The notes under the pieces: generated by a model
What the model was told of the DNA's origin: nothing
The model's database searches: none
Seen by the model: the letters and a program-made list of their open reading frames with translations, nothing else
From: Sipunculus nudus
Lineage: Eukaryota; Annelida; Sipuncula; Golfingiida; Sipunculidae
DNA length: 64,000 bases
NCBI GenBank assembly: GCA_026874595.1
Contig: CM049313.1
Span: forward strand, 37,204,159-37,268,158
Reading direction: 5' to 3'
Program-made: the position numbers and the translations under genes
Part shown: one piece after another, positions 6,782 through 16,583 of the stretch
Position numbering within the stretch: the stretch's first letter is position 1
How the letters are laid out: the number at the start of each line of letters is the position of its first letter

Positions 6782-9700
6782 ATGAAGCCTTATACGGTTA
6801 AAGAAAAAGCCCGTTCTTATTTTAGGAAATTCAAGAAGAAGGGTGTGGTGTTACAAGTGCAGCCGGACTTGAAGACATTAAAAAACGAGAAACCTTATGA
6901 TGCCATGTATGCTATTTTTGAACCGTTGTTAGAAGAATGGAAAAAAAGTCAAGAAGACAATTCATATTTACAAGTAAATATGACAACTGCAGAATTAAAC
7001 AACAAAGCCTTCAATACTAAATGGTTAAGAAATGAAGATATGACTTTGGAATATATCATGACACAAGTGGAAAAGACTTTAAACAGTAATGAAAATTTTC
7101 ATTTGACTGAAGATTTTGAAATGGAATTAAAATCCGTAGAAGTACCGGAATCGGTAGGAGGATCAGACAACGGCAATATTCAACAGCAGTGCCCCAGAAC
7201 GTATTTAGACCCGGCAGTTATTTCTTGGCATTTTAATCACGACGATTGTTTTATCGCCAGTTGTGTTTTAATGGATTGGGTAATAGATAAAAAATTACCC
7301 TTACGCTGGCGTAAACGTAAATTTACTAAAACAAAAATAGATGATTTGAAAAAAGAAATCCGCCGTATAAAAAAAGAAACAGAAGTTTATACCGGGCGTA
7401 TTACAATTAAACACATGTTTGAAATCGCGAAAGCTTTTCCGGAACGTAATTTATTAGTATTTCATGGTCATGAAAAAGATGTTATGTTTCGTTCTAAAAA
7501 TTGGGATTCAAAAAAACCTACTATATTTATTATGGTGCGGGGATCACACGCGTGGGGGATTTTAAAAATTAAATCGCATTTAAATATCCGCAATAATTTT
7601 TGTTTTATGTGTTTTAAAACATATAAAAACTTACACATATGTATTGATACTTGTAAAATGTGCGGGTTTAGCCCACCTTGTAATTATACAAAAGAAAATA
7701 CGATACTGGGATGTGACGAATGTAATTGGTACGGGTTTTTTAATGAACAGTGTTTTCAAAATCATAAAATGGTTACTCCTAAAGGAGCCCCCATGTGTGA
7801 AAAAAGGCGCGTGTGTGTGAAATGTAACACAGTATCATGCACTACACGCCACGTGTGTGGGGAATACACGTGTAAAATATGTTACGGGAAAGCACATGCG
7901 GGGGGGTTTCATTCGTGCTATATGCAACCGCTAAAAGAAAAAGCCGTCAGTAAAAAACCACACCCTTTTATTTTTTGGGACACAGAATGTACACAATCAG
8001 AAAAAGACGGAAACGGGTTAAGTATACATACAGTAAATGCCGTAGTGGCACATTACGTGTGTGAAAATTGTTTGGGGTATAGCGAAGCTGCACATGTATT
8101 AAAAAGAAAATGGCAGGACTGTAAATGTTCACGGCATCAATTTGAAACGCATACCCTTTTTTTCGATTGGTTATTCGGTACAGTAATAACACGATCAAAG
8201 AAAAAACCTATATGTTTCGCTCATAATTTCGGAGGATACGACGGGGGTTTTTTACAACAATATTTAATTTCTAAAGGCTGGTATGCTTCTTCTATAATAA
8301 CACGGGGATTAAGAATTATTTCTTTAACTGTACGAGATATACTATTTAAAGACAGTTTAAATTTAATACCAATCGGATTAGCACGGTTTCCCAAAGCTTT
8401 TGGAATCGAGGAATTAAAAAAAGGATTTTTTCCTTATGTTTTTAACACCAAAGAAAATAAAAACTATTTCGGTTTCATGCCACCGAAAGATTCGTTTAAA
8501 CAAGTCGGTAATGCAGATTTCGAATATTGGTACGAACAGAAAATAAAAGAGGGGTACATGTGGGACCACCGCCAAGAATTATTCGAATATTGTAACAGTG
8601 ATGTAGAATTATTAAAACAGGGGTGTTTAAAATTCCGGGAAATGTACATGAAAAAAGCTAATTTTGATTTATTTCAATATAACATGACATTAGCTTCTGC
8701 ATGTATGATGGATTTCAGATTAAATTATTTACAGGAAAATCAAATCGCCATGATTCCCCCACAAATTTCACGCGTCCATTTATCACAAATGGCAGAATAT
8801 TGGTTAGCAGATATGCAGAAAGATTCATTGTTTTACATACACCGGGGTAACGATAACTGGAACGGAAAAGAATGCCAAATTCAATTAATTAACGGGAAAT
8901 ACGTTTCTGTGGACGGATACTGTCCTGAAACTCATACCGTGTATGAATTCAACGGGTGTGTGTGGCACGGGTGCCCGCTTTGTACTTCCCTGGAAGGTAA
9001 AGTCCCAAATTCAGATATACCTAATTTTGTGGCTTTTATAAAACAAAAAAATAAAGAAAAAGAATTGAGAAATTCGGGGTATAACGTAATAAGTATCTGG
9101 GAACATGAATACGAATGTTCAAAAACGGACATTTCACTGACACCGAGACTCCAACCCCGTGAAGCATTTTTTGGAGGAAGGACAAATGCCGTGACCTTGT
9201 ACAAATCTATTCAACCAGGAGAACGTATTGATTACTATGACGTGACGTCCTTGTACCCGTTTGTACAAAAAACAAACAAGTACCCCGTAGGTGAACCGGA
9301 AGTTATCATGCGCCCAGAGGAAAAAGATGTAAAAAACTCACCTGGAGGAATCGTGTGCGGGAAATTCTTACCACCCCGTCACTTGTTTCATCCCGTATTA
9401 CCGTACAGAGCTTGCGGAAAACTCATGTTCCCTTTATGCCGGACTTGTGCCGAAACATTGAACCAAAGAGAGAAATGTACACACAACGAAAACGAACGGT
9501 CTTTGGTGGGCTCTTGGTGTTTGCCTGAAGTCCTGAAAGCTTTAGAAAAAGGGTACACGCTGATAGAAGGATACGAAATGTGGAGTTGGGCAGAATGGGA
9601 AAATATATTCGAGCCCTATATCAATAAATGGTACCAAGAAAAAACCCAAGCGTCCGGTTGGCCTAGCGATCATCAAGAAGAACGGCGAGAATATATCAAA

Positions 9701-10501
9701 GAACTAGAAAAACAAAACATACCAGTGGATCCAGATAAAATCGCTCATAACCCGGCATTACGGTTCGTAGCGAAACAAGCTTTGAATACTCTATGGGGAA
9801 AATTCGGCCAAAGAGATGGGATGGCTCAGAAAATACAAGTCAATAATTACGACGATTTAATACAAGTTTTAGAAGACCCCATCAACGAAGTGTGTGAAAT
9901 TATTAATTTAGGAGAACAGATCTTACAAGTCGAATACAAACGAAAAGAAGAAGATTACGGCCTGGGTAAAACGAATAACGCGGCAGTGGCCGCTTTTACT
10001 ACTTGTTACGGTCGAATGGTATTGTATGATATTTTAGACGAGTTAAAAGAACGCGCATTATATTTTGATACGGACTCTGTGATTTTTATTACACGCCCTA
10101 ATGACGCACCCTTGAAAAAAGGTTCTTTATTAGGTGACTTAACAGATGAATTAAACGGGGGATATATTACAGATTTTATTAGCGGGGGGCCTAAAAATTA
10201 CGGGTACCTGGGCTACGACGGGAAAGGAAATCCTATGAAATGTCAAAAAGCTCGGGGGTTTCAAATTCATAATAGAATTGATTTTCACGATTTGAAAAAA
10301 ATGGTCGATGCTTTAATCGGGCAAAAAGAACAAGAACCTATTAATGTCCCTATAGAGTTTCATGTAGTCAGGGATAAACAAGGGTACGTCAAATCTAAGA
10401 AATTAGATAAAATGTATGTGGCCGTATACGAAAAACGCCGCTTTTGGCAAGAAGGTGATGTGGGAGATAAGTATACGACATTTCCATATGGTTACCAATA
10501 A
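6782..10501 (+). CDS. polB: Family B DNA polymerase (protein-primed type), Polinton/adintovirus
   Basis: This 1,239-aa replicative polymerase has an N-terminal extension and 3'-5' exonuclease and polymerase domains. Exo I is FWDTECTQ (D400, E402), Exo II is HNFGGYDGG (D487) and Exo III is YCNSDVELL. Polymerase motif A is YYDVTSLYPF (D820), motif B KQALNTLWGKFG (K998), and motif C YFDTDS (D1096, D1098). All catalytic acidic residues are present. The gap between exonuclease and motif A is long enough for TPR-type insertions, as in protein-primed enzymes. The N-terminal 380 residues hold a DDCFIASC...GSHAWG segment that vaguely recalls an OTU-like cysteine-protease fold, then a dense Cys/His zinc-binding region (about 275-375). 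It should copy the linear genome from the terminal repeats. The stop overlaps a CAATAAAA polyadenylation signal. Confidence 0.96.
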   Translation: MKPYTVKEKARSYFRKFKKKGVVLQVQPDLKTLKNEKPYDAMYAIFEPLLEEWKKSQEDNSYLQVNMTTAELNNKAFNTKWLRNEDMTLEYIMTQVEKTLNSNENFHLTEDFEMELKSVEVPESVGGSDNGNIQQQCPRTYLDPAVISWHFNHDDCFIASCVLMDWVIDKKLPLRWRKRKFTKTKIDDLKKEIRRIKKETEVYTGRITIKHMFEIAKAFPERNLLVFHGHEKDVMFRSKNWDSKKPTIFIMVRGSHAWGILKIKSHLNIRNNFCFMCFKTYKNLHICIDTCKMCGFSPPCNYTKENTILGCDECNWYGFFNEQCFQNHKMVTPKGAPMCEKRRVCVKCNTVSCTTRHVCGEYTCKICYGKAHAGGFHSCYMQPLKEKAVSKKPHPFIFWDTECTQSEKDGNGLSIHTVNAVVAHYVCENCLGYSEAAHVLKRKWQDCKCSRHQFETHTLFFDWLFGTVITRSKKKPICFAHNFGGYDGGFLQQYLISKGWYASSIITRGLRIISLTVRDILFKDSLNLIPIGLARFPKAFGIEELKKGFFPYVFNTKENKNYFGFMPPKDSFKQVGNADFEYWYEQKIKEGYMWDHRQELFEYCNSDVELLKQGCLKFREMYMKKANFDLFQYNMTLASACMMDFRLNYLQENQIAMIPPQISRVHLSQMAEYWLADMQKDSLFYIHRGNDNWNGKECQIQLINGKYVSVDGYCPETHTVYEFNGCVWHGCPLCTSLEGKVPNSDIPNFVAFIKQKNKEKELRNSGYNVISIWEHEYECSKTDISLTPRLQPREAFFGGRTNAVTLYKSIQPGERIDYYDVTSLYPFVQKTNKYPVGEPEVIMRPEEKDVKNSPGGIVCGKFLPPRHLFHPVLPYRACGKLMFPLCRTCAETLNQREKCTHNENERSLVGSWCLPEVLKALEKGYTLIEGYEMWSWAEWENIFEPYINKWYQEKTQASGWPSDHQEERREYIKELEKQNIPVDPDKIAHNPALRFVAKQALNTLWGKFGQRDGMAQKIQVNNYDDLIQVLEDPINEVCEIINLGEQILQVEYKRKEEDYGLGKTNNAAVAAFTTCYGRMVLYDILDELKERALYFDTDSVIFITRPNDAPLKKGSLLGDLTDELNGGYITDFISGGPKNYGYLGYDGKGNPMKCQKARGFQIHNRIDFHDLKKMVDALIGQKEQEPINVPIEFHVVRDKQGYVKSKKLDKMYVAVYEKRRFWQEGDVGDKYTTFPYGYQ

Positions 10502-10509
10502 AAGCTGTG

Positions 10510-10517
10510 TATATAAG
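10510..10517 (+). promoter_or_regulatory. TATA box for the packaging ATPase
   Basis: TATATAAG lies 30 bp before the ATG at 10547, and the ATG at 10523 lies only 6 bp after it. This favours the downstream start. Confidence 0.55.
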
Positions 10518-10546
10518 TCAATGTGTTTATGTGTTTCTATTTAATT

Positions 10547-11176
10547 ATGGGTGATATACCGTGGTATAAATTTAAACATCCTTTTACTATGTTAGTAGCG
10601 GGGCCTACTTCTTCCGGGAAAACCGTTTGGGTCACGAAATTATTATATAATATGAATAAAATGATATCTCCACCCCCTGAACGTATCCTTTGGTGTTATG
10701 CCGAAAAACAACCCATTTATTCTCAATTAAAAGAAACGTTTGGTGATAAAATTTTTTTCGAAGAAGGGTTACCGGCACGTAATATAAAAGCCGACACGTT
10801 ATTGATAATCGATGATTTGATGCGTGAGAGCGGACCCGAAACTGCAAAAATATTCGAAAAAGGAAGTCACCACCGAAACATTTCTATTATCTTTATCGTA
10901 CAAAATTTATTCCACGAAAAAAAAGAACAACGGAACATATCTTTAAATTCTCATTATATCGTATTATTAAAAAATCCCAGAGACCGGTTACAATTCGAAG
11001 TTTTAGCCCGGCAAATGTTCCCGACAAAAGCTAAAGAATTACGAGACGTGTACGACGACGCCACAAAAGAACCGCACGGTTATTTGTTATTGGATTTTAC
11101 ACAAAAGTGCCCAGACGAATACAGGCTCAGAACTTTAATTTTTCCAGGGGAAGAACACGTATACTATAACCTTTAA
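10547..11176 (+). CDS. Genome-packaging ATPase (FtsK/HerA, A32-like)
   Basis: A 209-aa P-loop ATPase. Walker A is GPTSSGKT (residues 19-26) and Walker B is TLLIIDD (DD at 89-90), with the compact length typical of Polinton, adintovirus and NCLDV A32-type packaging ATPases that pump genomic DNA into capsids. The ORF could begin 8 codons earlier at 10523, but a TATA box at 10510-10517 makes the later ATG (MGDIPWYKF) likelier. It follows the polymerase and is 3 bp from the next gene, a compact viral arrangement. Confidence 0.92.
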   Translation: MGDIPWYKFKHPFTMLVAGPTSSGKTVWVTKLLYNMNKMISPPPERILWCYAEKQPIYSQLKETFGDKIFFEEGLPARNIKADTLLIIDDLMRESGPETAKIFEKGSHHRNISIIFIVQNLFHEKKEQRNISLNSHYIVLLKNPRDRLQFEVLARQMFPTKAKELRDVYDDATKEPHGYLLLDFTQKCPDEYRLRTLIFPGEEHVYYNL

Positions 11177-11179
11177 AAT

Positions 11180-13642
11180 ATGCCTATTCCCATTATTGCC
11201 GTAGCCGGTGCTACTGTAATAGCAGCGTTTGAAATTTTAATTGATTTAGCTATTTCATACGGGTTAGACGAATTGATTAAATTTATACAATGGAAAATAG
11301 CCGGAGAACCATCACCTGCTGAACCATTCGTACGAAAGTCATGGTTACAATACCACGCTAATTACCGCGCCTTCTGGCCACCTACAGATTCTTTTGTTTT
11401 TAGTTTACATGATTTATACACACGAGGGCCAAAAACTACAGGGTTTTTAAAAACTAAATTAAAATACGTATTAAATAAAAAAGGATATTATGAAATTAAA
11501 TTTGTACACGAAAGGGTAAAAAATTTATGGGGGCGGGCTCAAACGGAGAATAAACCGGGACGTAAAATTTTTTTGAATGCTGAAGAAACACAAAAAGTTT
11601 TATCTTGGTTTAACAGAAGCGGAATAGTAAAAGAATGGATAAAAGTGAATACTTTACTTTTAATTTATTTACACTTTCCATGGACGTTATGGGCCGAAGC
11701 TATTATAGACGAACCGGAAGATTTAGCCGCCGGTGAAAAGTATAAAGAAAAATGGGCTAACAGAGATCCTCGATGGCAATTGATTTATGACCGGTATAAT
11801 AAAAAAGGTAAAGATTATAAAGCATATCATAAAACTATAAACGGTCAACTTTATATGAAAGTAGATATCCCATTACCGTTTTTTGAATTGAGTACCAAAG
11901 GGTTTATGACTCAAGGAAAACAAGTACCGTGTTTAACACGGGACCCCACTTCCCGGGAATTCCTGGAAGTAGGAAGAAGATTATGGTGGCATCCCCATTT
12001 CGCTGAACGAACAGACGAATATGAATTTTACAATATCCGGCACAAGTTTATGACATTATTAACAGAAGACGAATTTATGCAAGGTACACCTTTTCAAGGT
12101 CATACCAATTTACAAGATTTCGGTATCAGACCCGTGCCGGCAATATGGTCCGGAAACCGTATTACTCATTACGGATGGGAATACAGGAAAATAGGTCATT
12201 GGTTACGTGAAAAAGACGTGGGAAAGCCCCGACCTCCTTCATACATGAAAGACTATTCATGGTACAAACAAAAAGTTCACGAAAAACATATAGAAATGGG
12301 AAAAGATATGCAAATGGAATTACAAAAAAGAATTATCGATTTATGGAAACCTGTTTGGTGGAAAATCAACGGTCCCGATGCACCAGGATACGAAAACATA
12401 AACGAAGGTGAACCGTTCTGGGGAATAAATTTTAAAAACCACGGAAACGGGGCAGAATTACCTATGCCCCATTATTATCACCCTCCACATTTACGTACAC
12501 GTTTATTGGAATTACGAGAAGAATTCGGGTACGATGCAAAAATGTTAAAATCAATTATTCAAATGACTAGGCCAAAAAGTAAATCATACAAATATTTTAA
12601 AGAACTCGAACCTTACAGTGAAATGGCTTGGTATTTACTCGACCCGGAAAGAAACCCCGAAAAAATGTATCCTTTGGCTATCACACCCCCATCTCCCACA
12701 ACTAAAAAACCAAAAACACCGGCGGCGTTTACTGAGCAAGGTAGAATGATTTTACAACATATTCTTACAGATCAAACAGTTACTTTAGATACTTCTAAAA
12801 GTCCTTGGTATAAATATTTTCATTTATCGAAACTTTTACCTTACAAAGCTAAATACATGAAAGTTAAAAAATACGAATTAGTTTTAAAATTATTTCACGA
12901 TTACGAAAAAATAGCCGTGGCAGATTTAGATGTTTTAAAAAAAGCCGTGGGTGACGATAATTTTATCGGGACCCCTGATTGGGATCCTTTAAATTTACCG
13001 CACGAAATTCCCGAACTGTATCCTTCCTGGGAAAAAATGCAACAATTGGAACGTCAAGTATGGTTAAACGAACAAGAAATAAAATTAGCTCAAGAAGCTT
13101 TGATTCAAGTCAACCGGTTTTTCCGAAAATATCAATTCGAAGACGATGATGAAAAAGTGCAAACTACTACAAAAGCCAAAAAATGGGCTAGATTATATAA
13201 GAAAATGAATAATTGGTTAGAAGAATTATGGAAATTTGAAAAAGATGTTTATTTAATAGCGGGGTATCCCGAACCCGGGTTCTGGAAAAAACCTGTGGTC
13301 CAACAAACACCTGATTTGGAATATTGGAAAAACCAGGAAAAAGATTTAAATAAAAAATTTCTTACGAAAGTCGCGGCTTTAGCCCACGCGAAAAATAAAG
13401 CTTGGGATTGGTCAAAATACAAAGATCCTTGGTTTTATATCCGAGAAGAACATTTACGGACTAATGATATAATGAGTCAAAAAATCCGGGTCCGGGAAAG
13501 AATCGATGAAATGGAAGACACTCCCGAAAAACAAAAAGCACGAGCATTGTTCCGAGAACAATTAAAAAATTGGTATTCGGTAGGAAAATCTGAATTGAGA
13601 CCTTACGTGGATACGGGTCCTGGAAGGATTGTAGGAGTATAA
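11180..13642 (+). CDS. 820-aa protein, hydrophobic N-terminus, probable virion component
   Basis: I do not recognise this protein. The first 40 residues form a hydrophobic or amphipathic helix-like segment (IAVAGATVIAAFEILIDLAI). The rest is very rich in Trp, Tyr, Lys and Pro, with helical stretches (about residues 560-700) separated by proline-rich linkers such as TPPSPTTKKPKTP. It starts 3 bp after the ATPase stop and has no obvious TATA box, so it may be translated from the same transcript. The position among morphogenesis genes suggests a structural or membrane-active role. A terminal protein for replication is another possibility that cannot be tested by eye. Confidence 0.85.
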   Translation: MPIPIIAVAGATVIAAFEILIDLAISYGLDELIKFIQWKIAGEPSPAEPFVRKSWLQYHANYRAFWPPTDSFVFSLHDLYTRGPKTTGFLKTKLKYVLNKKGYYEIKFVHERVKNLWGRAQTENKPGRKIFLNAEETQKVLSWFNRSGIVKEWIKVNTLLLIYLHFPWTLWAEAIIDEPEDLAAGEKYKEKWANRDPRWQLIYDRYNKKGKDYKAYHKTINGQLYMKVDIPLPFFELSTKGFMTQGKQVPCLTRDPTSREFLEVGRRLWWHPHFAERTDEYEFYNIRHKFMTLLTEDEFMQGTPFQGHTNLQDFGIRPVPAIWSGNRITHYGWEYRKIGHWLREKDVGKPRPPSYMKDYSWYKQKVHEKHIEMGKDMQMELQKRIIDLWKPVWWKINGPDAPGYENINEGEPFWGINFKNHGNGAELPMPHYYHPPHLRTRLLELREEFGYDAKMLKSIIQMTRPKSKSYKYFKELEPYSEMAWYLLDPERNPEKMYPLAITPPSPTTKKPKTPAAFTEQGRMILQHILTDQTVTLDTSKSPWYKYFHLSKLLPYKAKYMKVKKYELVLKLFHDYEKIAVADLDVLKKAVGDDNFIGTPDWDPLNLPHEIPELYPSWEKMQQLERQVWLNEQEIKLAQEALIQVNRFFRKYQFEDDDEKVQTTTKAKKWARLYKKMNNWLEELWKFEKDVYLIAGYPEPGFWKKPVVQQTPDLEYWKNQEKDLNKKFLTKVAALAHAKNKAWDWSKYKDPWFYIREEHLRTNDIMSQKIRVRERIDEMEDTPEKQKARALFREQLKNWYSVGKSELRPYVDTGPGRIVGV

Positions 13643-13673
13643 AAGTAAGACTCCATCCTTGATATTTTAAACC

Positions 13674-16550
13674 ATGGTGCTACGAAGCGTTGGAAGTTTC
13701 GCCGCTAAGCGAGCCGGTAATATCGGCAGCCGTGTCAAGAGCACAGGTGATAAATTATTACGTTCCGGATTAAAAATGAAAAAACCCGCTTTGAGTACGG
13801 CTCAAAAACGAGCTTTTGCACAAGCAAAACCAAAACCTCCTATCGCTCCTAAACCAAAAATCGTCCCGCAACCCAAACCCCGGGCCGCTCCTCCGAGACC
13901 GAAAGCAGCTCCCCCACCACCTCCCGTAGCTGCGAAACCGAAAAAAATTCCTTTTGACGCCAGTAAACCTTTACCGCCTACACCCAAACAACCTTCTTTA
14001 CGTGAACGAATGGTTGCTTTCCGTAGGCGCCCTTCTGCTCCTCCTTCGACCAGTGCAAAGAGACCTAGTATATTAGACAATTGGCGTCAAAGAAGAGAAA
14101 TTCGTAATTTACAAAAACAAATTGGTCAATCCGCTACGAGCAGATATTCATCAAAAAAATCAGGACCGATAGGCCGTTATTTTAAAAAAAGAAAAGCTGC
14201 TCGTAAAGAAAAAAAAGAAATTGCGCGTTTAAAAAAACAAATGAAAAAATCATCTTTGCATAAATATGGAAGAACAAGTAGAAGTATAACACAAAAAATA
14301 AAAGATAGATTTAAAAAATTTAAACAAACAAGAAAAGAAAAAAAATTAGCTAGTAAAACAAAGAAAAAAGAAGCAAAAGCTAAAAAAGCTGAAAAAAAGG
14401 CAAAAGCAAAAAAAGAAAAAGCTGAAAAAAGTGCATTAAAAAAAGCAGAAAAAAAAGCTAAAAAACAAGCAAAAGCCAAAAAAAAAGCAGCAGAAAAAAG
14501 TAAAAAAGCAGAAAAAGCAAAAACTGATAAATTAACTAAAAAAGAACAAAAAGCTATTGAAAAAGCTACAAAAAAAAGTAAAAAAGCTGAAAAAGCATCA
14601 AAAGCCGCCGCTAAAAAACAAGCAAAAAAACAAGCCAAAGAATTAGATAAAATAGCAAAAAAAGAAGCTAAAGCTTTAAAAAAGCAAGCAAAAAAATTAA
14701 AAGGTGAAAGAAAAAAAGAAGCAACGGAAATAATTGAAAAATTAAAATCTAGTTCTGATTCAATGAAAAAAGCACAAACTACTGGCGATATAAAAAATAA
14801 ATTTAAAGTAACAGAAAAAATGTTACAAGATGCTAGAACTTCATTAAAAACAAGTCGCGGAAAAGCTAGAGATAGTATTTTAGCTGCTAAACGTAAACCC
14901 CCACCCGTCCCTCCAAAACCGAAAGCGCCGGCGCCGCCCGTCCCTCCAAAACCGAAAAAACCGGCCCCGCCCGTCCCTCCAAAACCGAAAAAACCGGCCC
15001 CGCCCGGCCCTCCAAAACCGAAAAAACCGGCCCCGCCCGTCCCTCCAAAACCGAAAAAACCGGCCCCGCCCGTCCCTCCAAAACCGAAAAAACCGGCCCC
15101 GCCCGTCCCTAAAAAACCGAAAAAACCGGTTCCCGCACCACGAAAATCGTTAAAAGCAAGAAAAAAAGCACAAAAAGCGGCAGAAAAAGCACAAAAAAAG
15201 GCAGAAAAAACGCAAAAAGCGACAGAAAAAGCACAAATGAAAGCCGCAAAAAAAGCTGAAGCAAAAACTGCCAAAGCTGAAGCAAAAACTGCAAAAGCCG
15301 AAGCAAAAACGCAAAAAGCTGCAGAAAAAGCACAAATAAAAGCCGAAGCGAAAAATGCTAAAAAAGCTGCGGCGGCAGAAAAAGCTACTAAATTAGCCGA
15401 AAAAGCAAAAGCTAAAGCTGCAGAAAAAACAGCAAAAGCCGCAGATAAAGCTAAAGCTTACGCTGCAGAAAAAGCCGCTAAACTGGCAAAACAAGCCGAA
15501 AAGAAAACTGCTCAACTCGCAAAACAAGCTAAAAAGCACGCCGAAAAAGAAGCGATGAAATTAGCTACAAAAGCAGAAAAAGCAGCTAAAGAACAAGCTA
15601 AAAAATTAACAAAACAAATAAAAGCCGAAGCATTACAACAAGTAGAAAAAACAAGTTTGGGTAAAAAATTAAAAAATTTATTTAAAAAAGATCAAACATT
15701 ACCAGACCCGAAAATCACCAAAGCTGATTTAGCAGAATTAAAAAGATTAAGTAAAATTAAAAAAGGTCCCGCACCACTTCCACCGACAACTAAAGCTAAA
15801 AAATCTTTTAGAGAAAAATTAGGATTAGGAAAATCTGCTACACCTGAAGAAATCGCTACTAAACTCGTCGAAAAAGGAAAAAAGAAAGCTGCAAAAGAAG
15901 CTTCTAAATTAGCTAAAAAAGCACAAGACGAAGCTACAAAAGCAGCCAAAGCTCTAGCTAAACAAGCTAAAGCCGAAGCTAAAAAACAAGCTAAAGAACT
16001 CGCGAAAAGAGCTAAAGCCGAAGCTAAACAACGTTTAGGAAAATACGGCGATCTGATTTTTGGAAAAGAAACGACAAATAAATTAGCCGCACAAGATAAA
16101 TTAATTACGAAAAGCGATATTGCTCAATTAGAAAAATTGAGTAAACATACAAAAGGACCTGCTCCATTACCTCCCGGAAGTAAACCGGGAGCACCTATAG
16201 GTAACAGCGCTACAACCAATGCGGTTTTACCGGGAGCTAACGTTCCGGCCGGCCGTGCAACTAATGTTATGGACGGGTTGACTAATCCTTCCATGAGTGA
16301 TAATTTAGCCGCACAAGCGGCCTACCAACCTCCTGGCGTATGGTCTTCGAACTTGGCGCAAGGAGCAGCGGCAGCATTAACGCAATTACCACAAATGGGA
16401 TTTGGTATAACTCAATCTTGGATCCAAGCCACTACCCAAGGTACGACCAGTATAAAAGTCGACGTGGACGTCGACGATGATGACGAAGACGATAAAAAGA
16501 AAGAAGAAGAAAAGAAAAAAGAAGATAAAAAAGAAGAGAAGAAAGCATAA
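13674..16550 (+). CDS. 958-aa Lys/Ala/Pro-rich core-like protein
   Basis: An extremely basic low-complexity protein. A Pro-rich N-terminal part (residues 1-130) is followed by long Lys/Ala coiled or H1-like stretches. A tandem array with an 11-aa unit (KPKKPAPPVPP; about seven units, 33-bp period, about 14898-15130) comes next, then AKAEAKTAKAEAK-type repeats. Two copies of a KADLAELKRLSKIKKGPAPLPP-like module lie near 680-705 and 820-845; in the second the basic residues differ. The C-terminal tail switches to acidic DVDDDDEDD then KKEEEKK. This composition suits a DNA-condensing virion core protein (histone H1-like or adenovirus core-like); that is an inference from composition. PxxPKP units could bind SH3 domains. 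ATG context is good (ACCATGG). Confidence 0.85.
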   Translation: MVLRSVGSFAAKRAGNIGSRVKSTGDKLLRSGLKMKKPALSTAQKRAFAQAKPKPPIAPKPKIVPQPKPRAAPPRPKAAPPPPPVAAKPKKIPFDASKPLPPTPKQPSLRERMVAFRRRPSAPPSTSAKRPSILDNWRQRREIRNLQKQIGQSATSRYSSKKSGPIGRYFKKRKAARKEKKEIARLKKQMKKSSLHKYGRTSRSITQKIKDRFKKFKQTRKEKKLASKTKKKEAKAKKAEKKAKAKKEKAEKSALKKAEKKAKKQAKAKKKAAEKSKKAEKAKTDKLTKKEQKAIEKATKKSKKAEKASKAAAKKQAKKQAKELDKIAKKEAKALKKQAKKLKGERKKEATEIIEKLKSSSDSMKKAQTTGDIKNKFKVTEKMLQDARTSLKTSRGKARDSILAAKRKPPPVPPKPKAPAPPVPPKPKKPAPPVPPKPKKPAPPGPPKPKKPAPPVPPKPKKPAPPVPPKPKKPAPPVPKKPKKPVPAPRKSLKARKKAQKAAEKAQKKAEKTQKATEKAQMKAAKKAEAKTAKAEAKTAKAEAKTQKAAEKAQIKAEAKNAKKAAAAEKATKLAEKAKAKAAEKTAKAADKAKAYAAEKAAKLAKQAEKKTAQLAKQAKKHAEKEAMKLATKAEKAAKEQAKKLTKQIKAEALQQVEKTSLGKKLKNLFKKDQTLPDPKITKADLAELKRLSKIKKGPAPLPPTTKAKKSFREKLGLGKSATPEEIATKLVEKGKKKAAKEASKLAKKAQDEATKAAKALAKQAKAEAKKQAKELAKRAKAEAKQRLGKYGDLIFGKETTNKLAAQDKLITKSDIAQLEKLSKHTKGPAPLPPGSKPGAPIGNSATTNAVLPGANVPAGRATNVMDGLTNPSMSDNLAAQAAYQPPGVWSSNLAQGAAAALTQLPQMGFGITQSWIQATTQGTTSIKVDVDVDDDDEDDKKKEEEKKKEDKKEEKKA
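14898..15130 (+). repeat. 33-bp tandem repeat coding PPKPKKPAPPV units
   Basis: About seven in-frame copies of a GC-rich 33-bp unit lie inside the AT-rich core-protein gene. One copy has GGC for GTC (Gly for Val), and the first units have GCG variants. Confidence 0.85.
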
Positions 16551-16583
16551 ATAGTAGACGTGAAATAAAAACCATACACAAAA

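Noticed and set aside
14177-15274. Long minus-strand ORF rich in Phe, Ala and Leu
   Set aside because: It is the antisense of the Lys/Ala-rich core gene (AAA/GCA codons reversed give TTT/TGC) and has no promoter or domain of its own.
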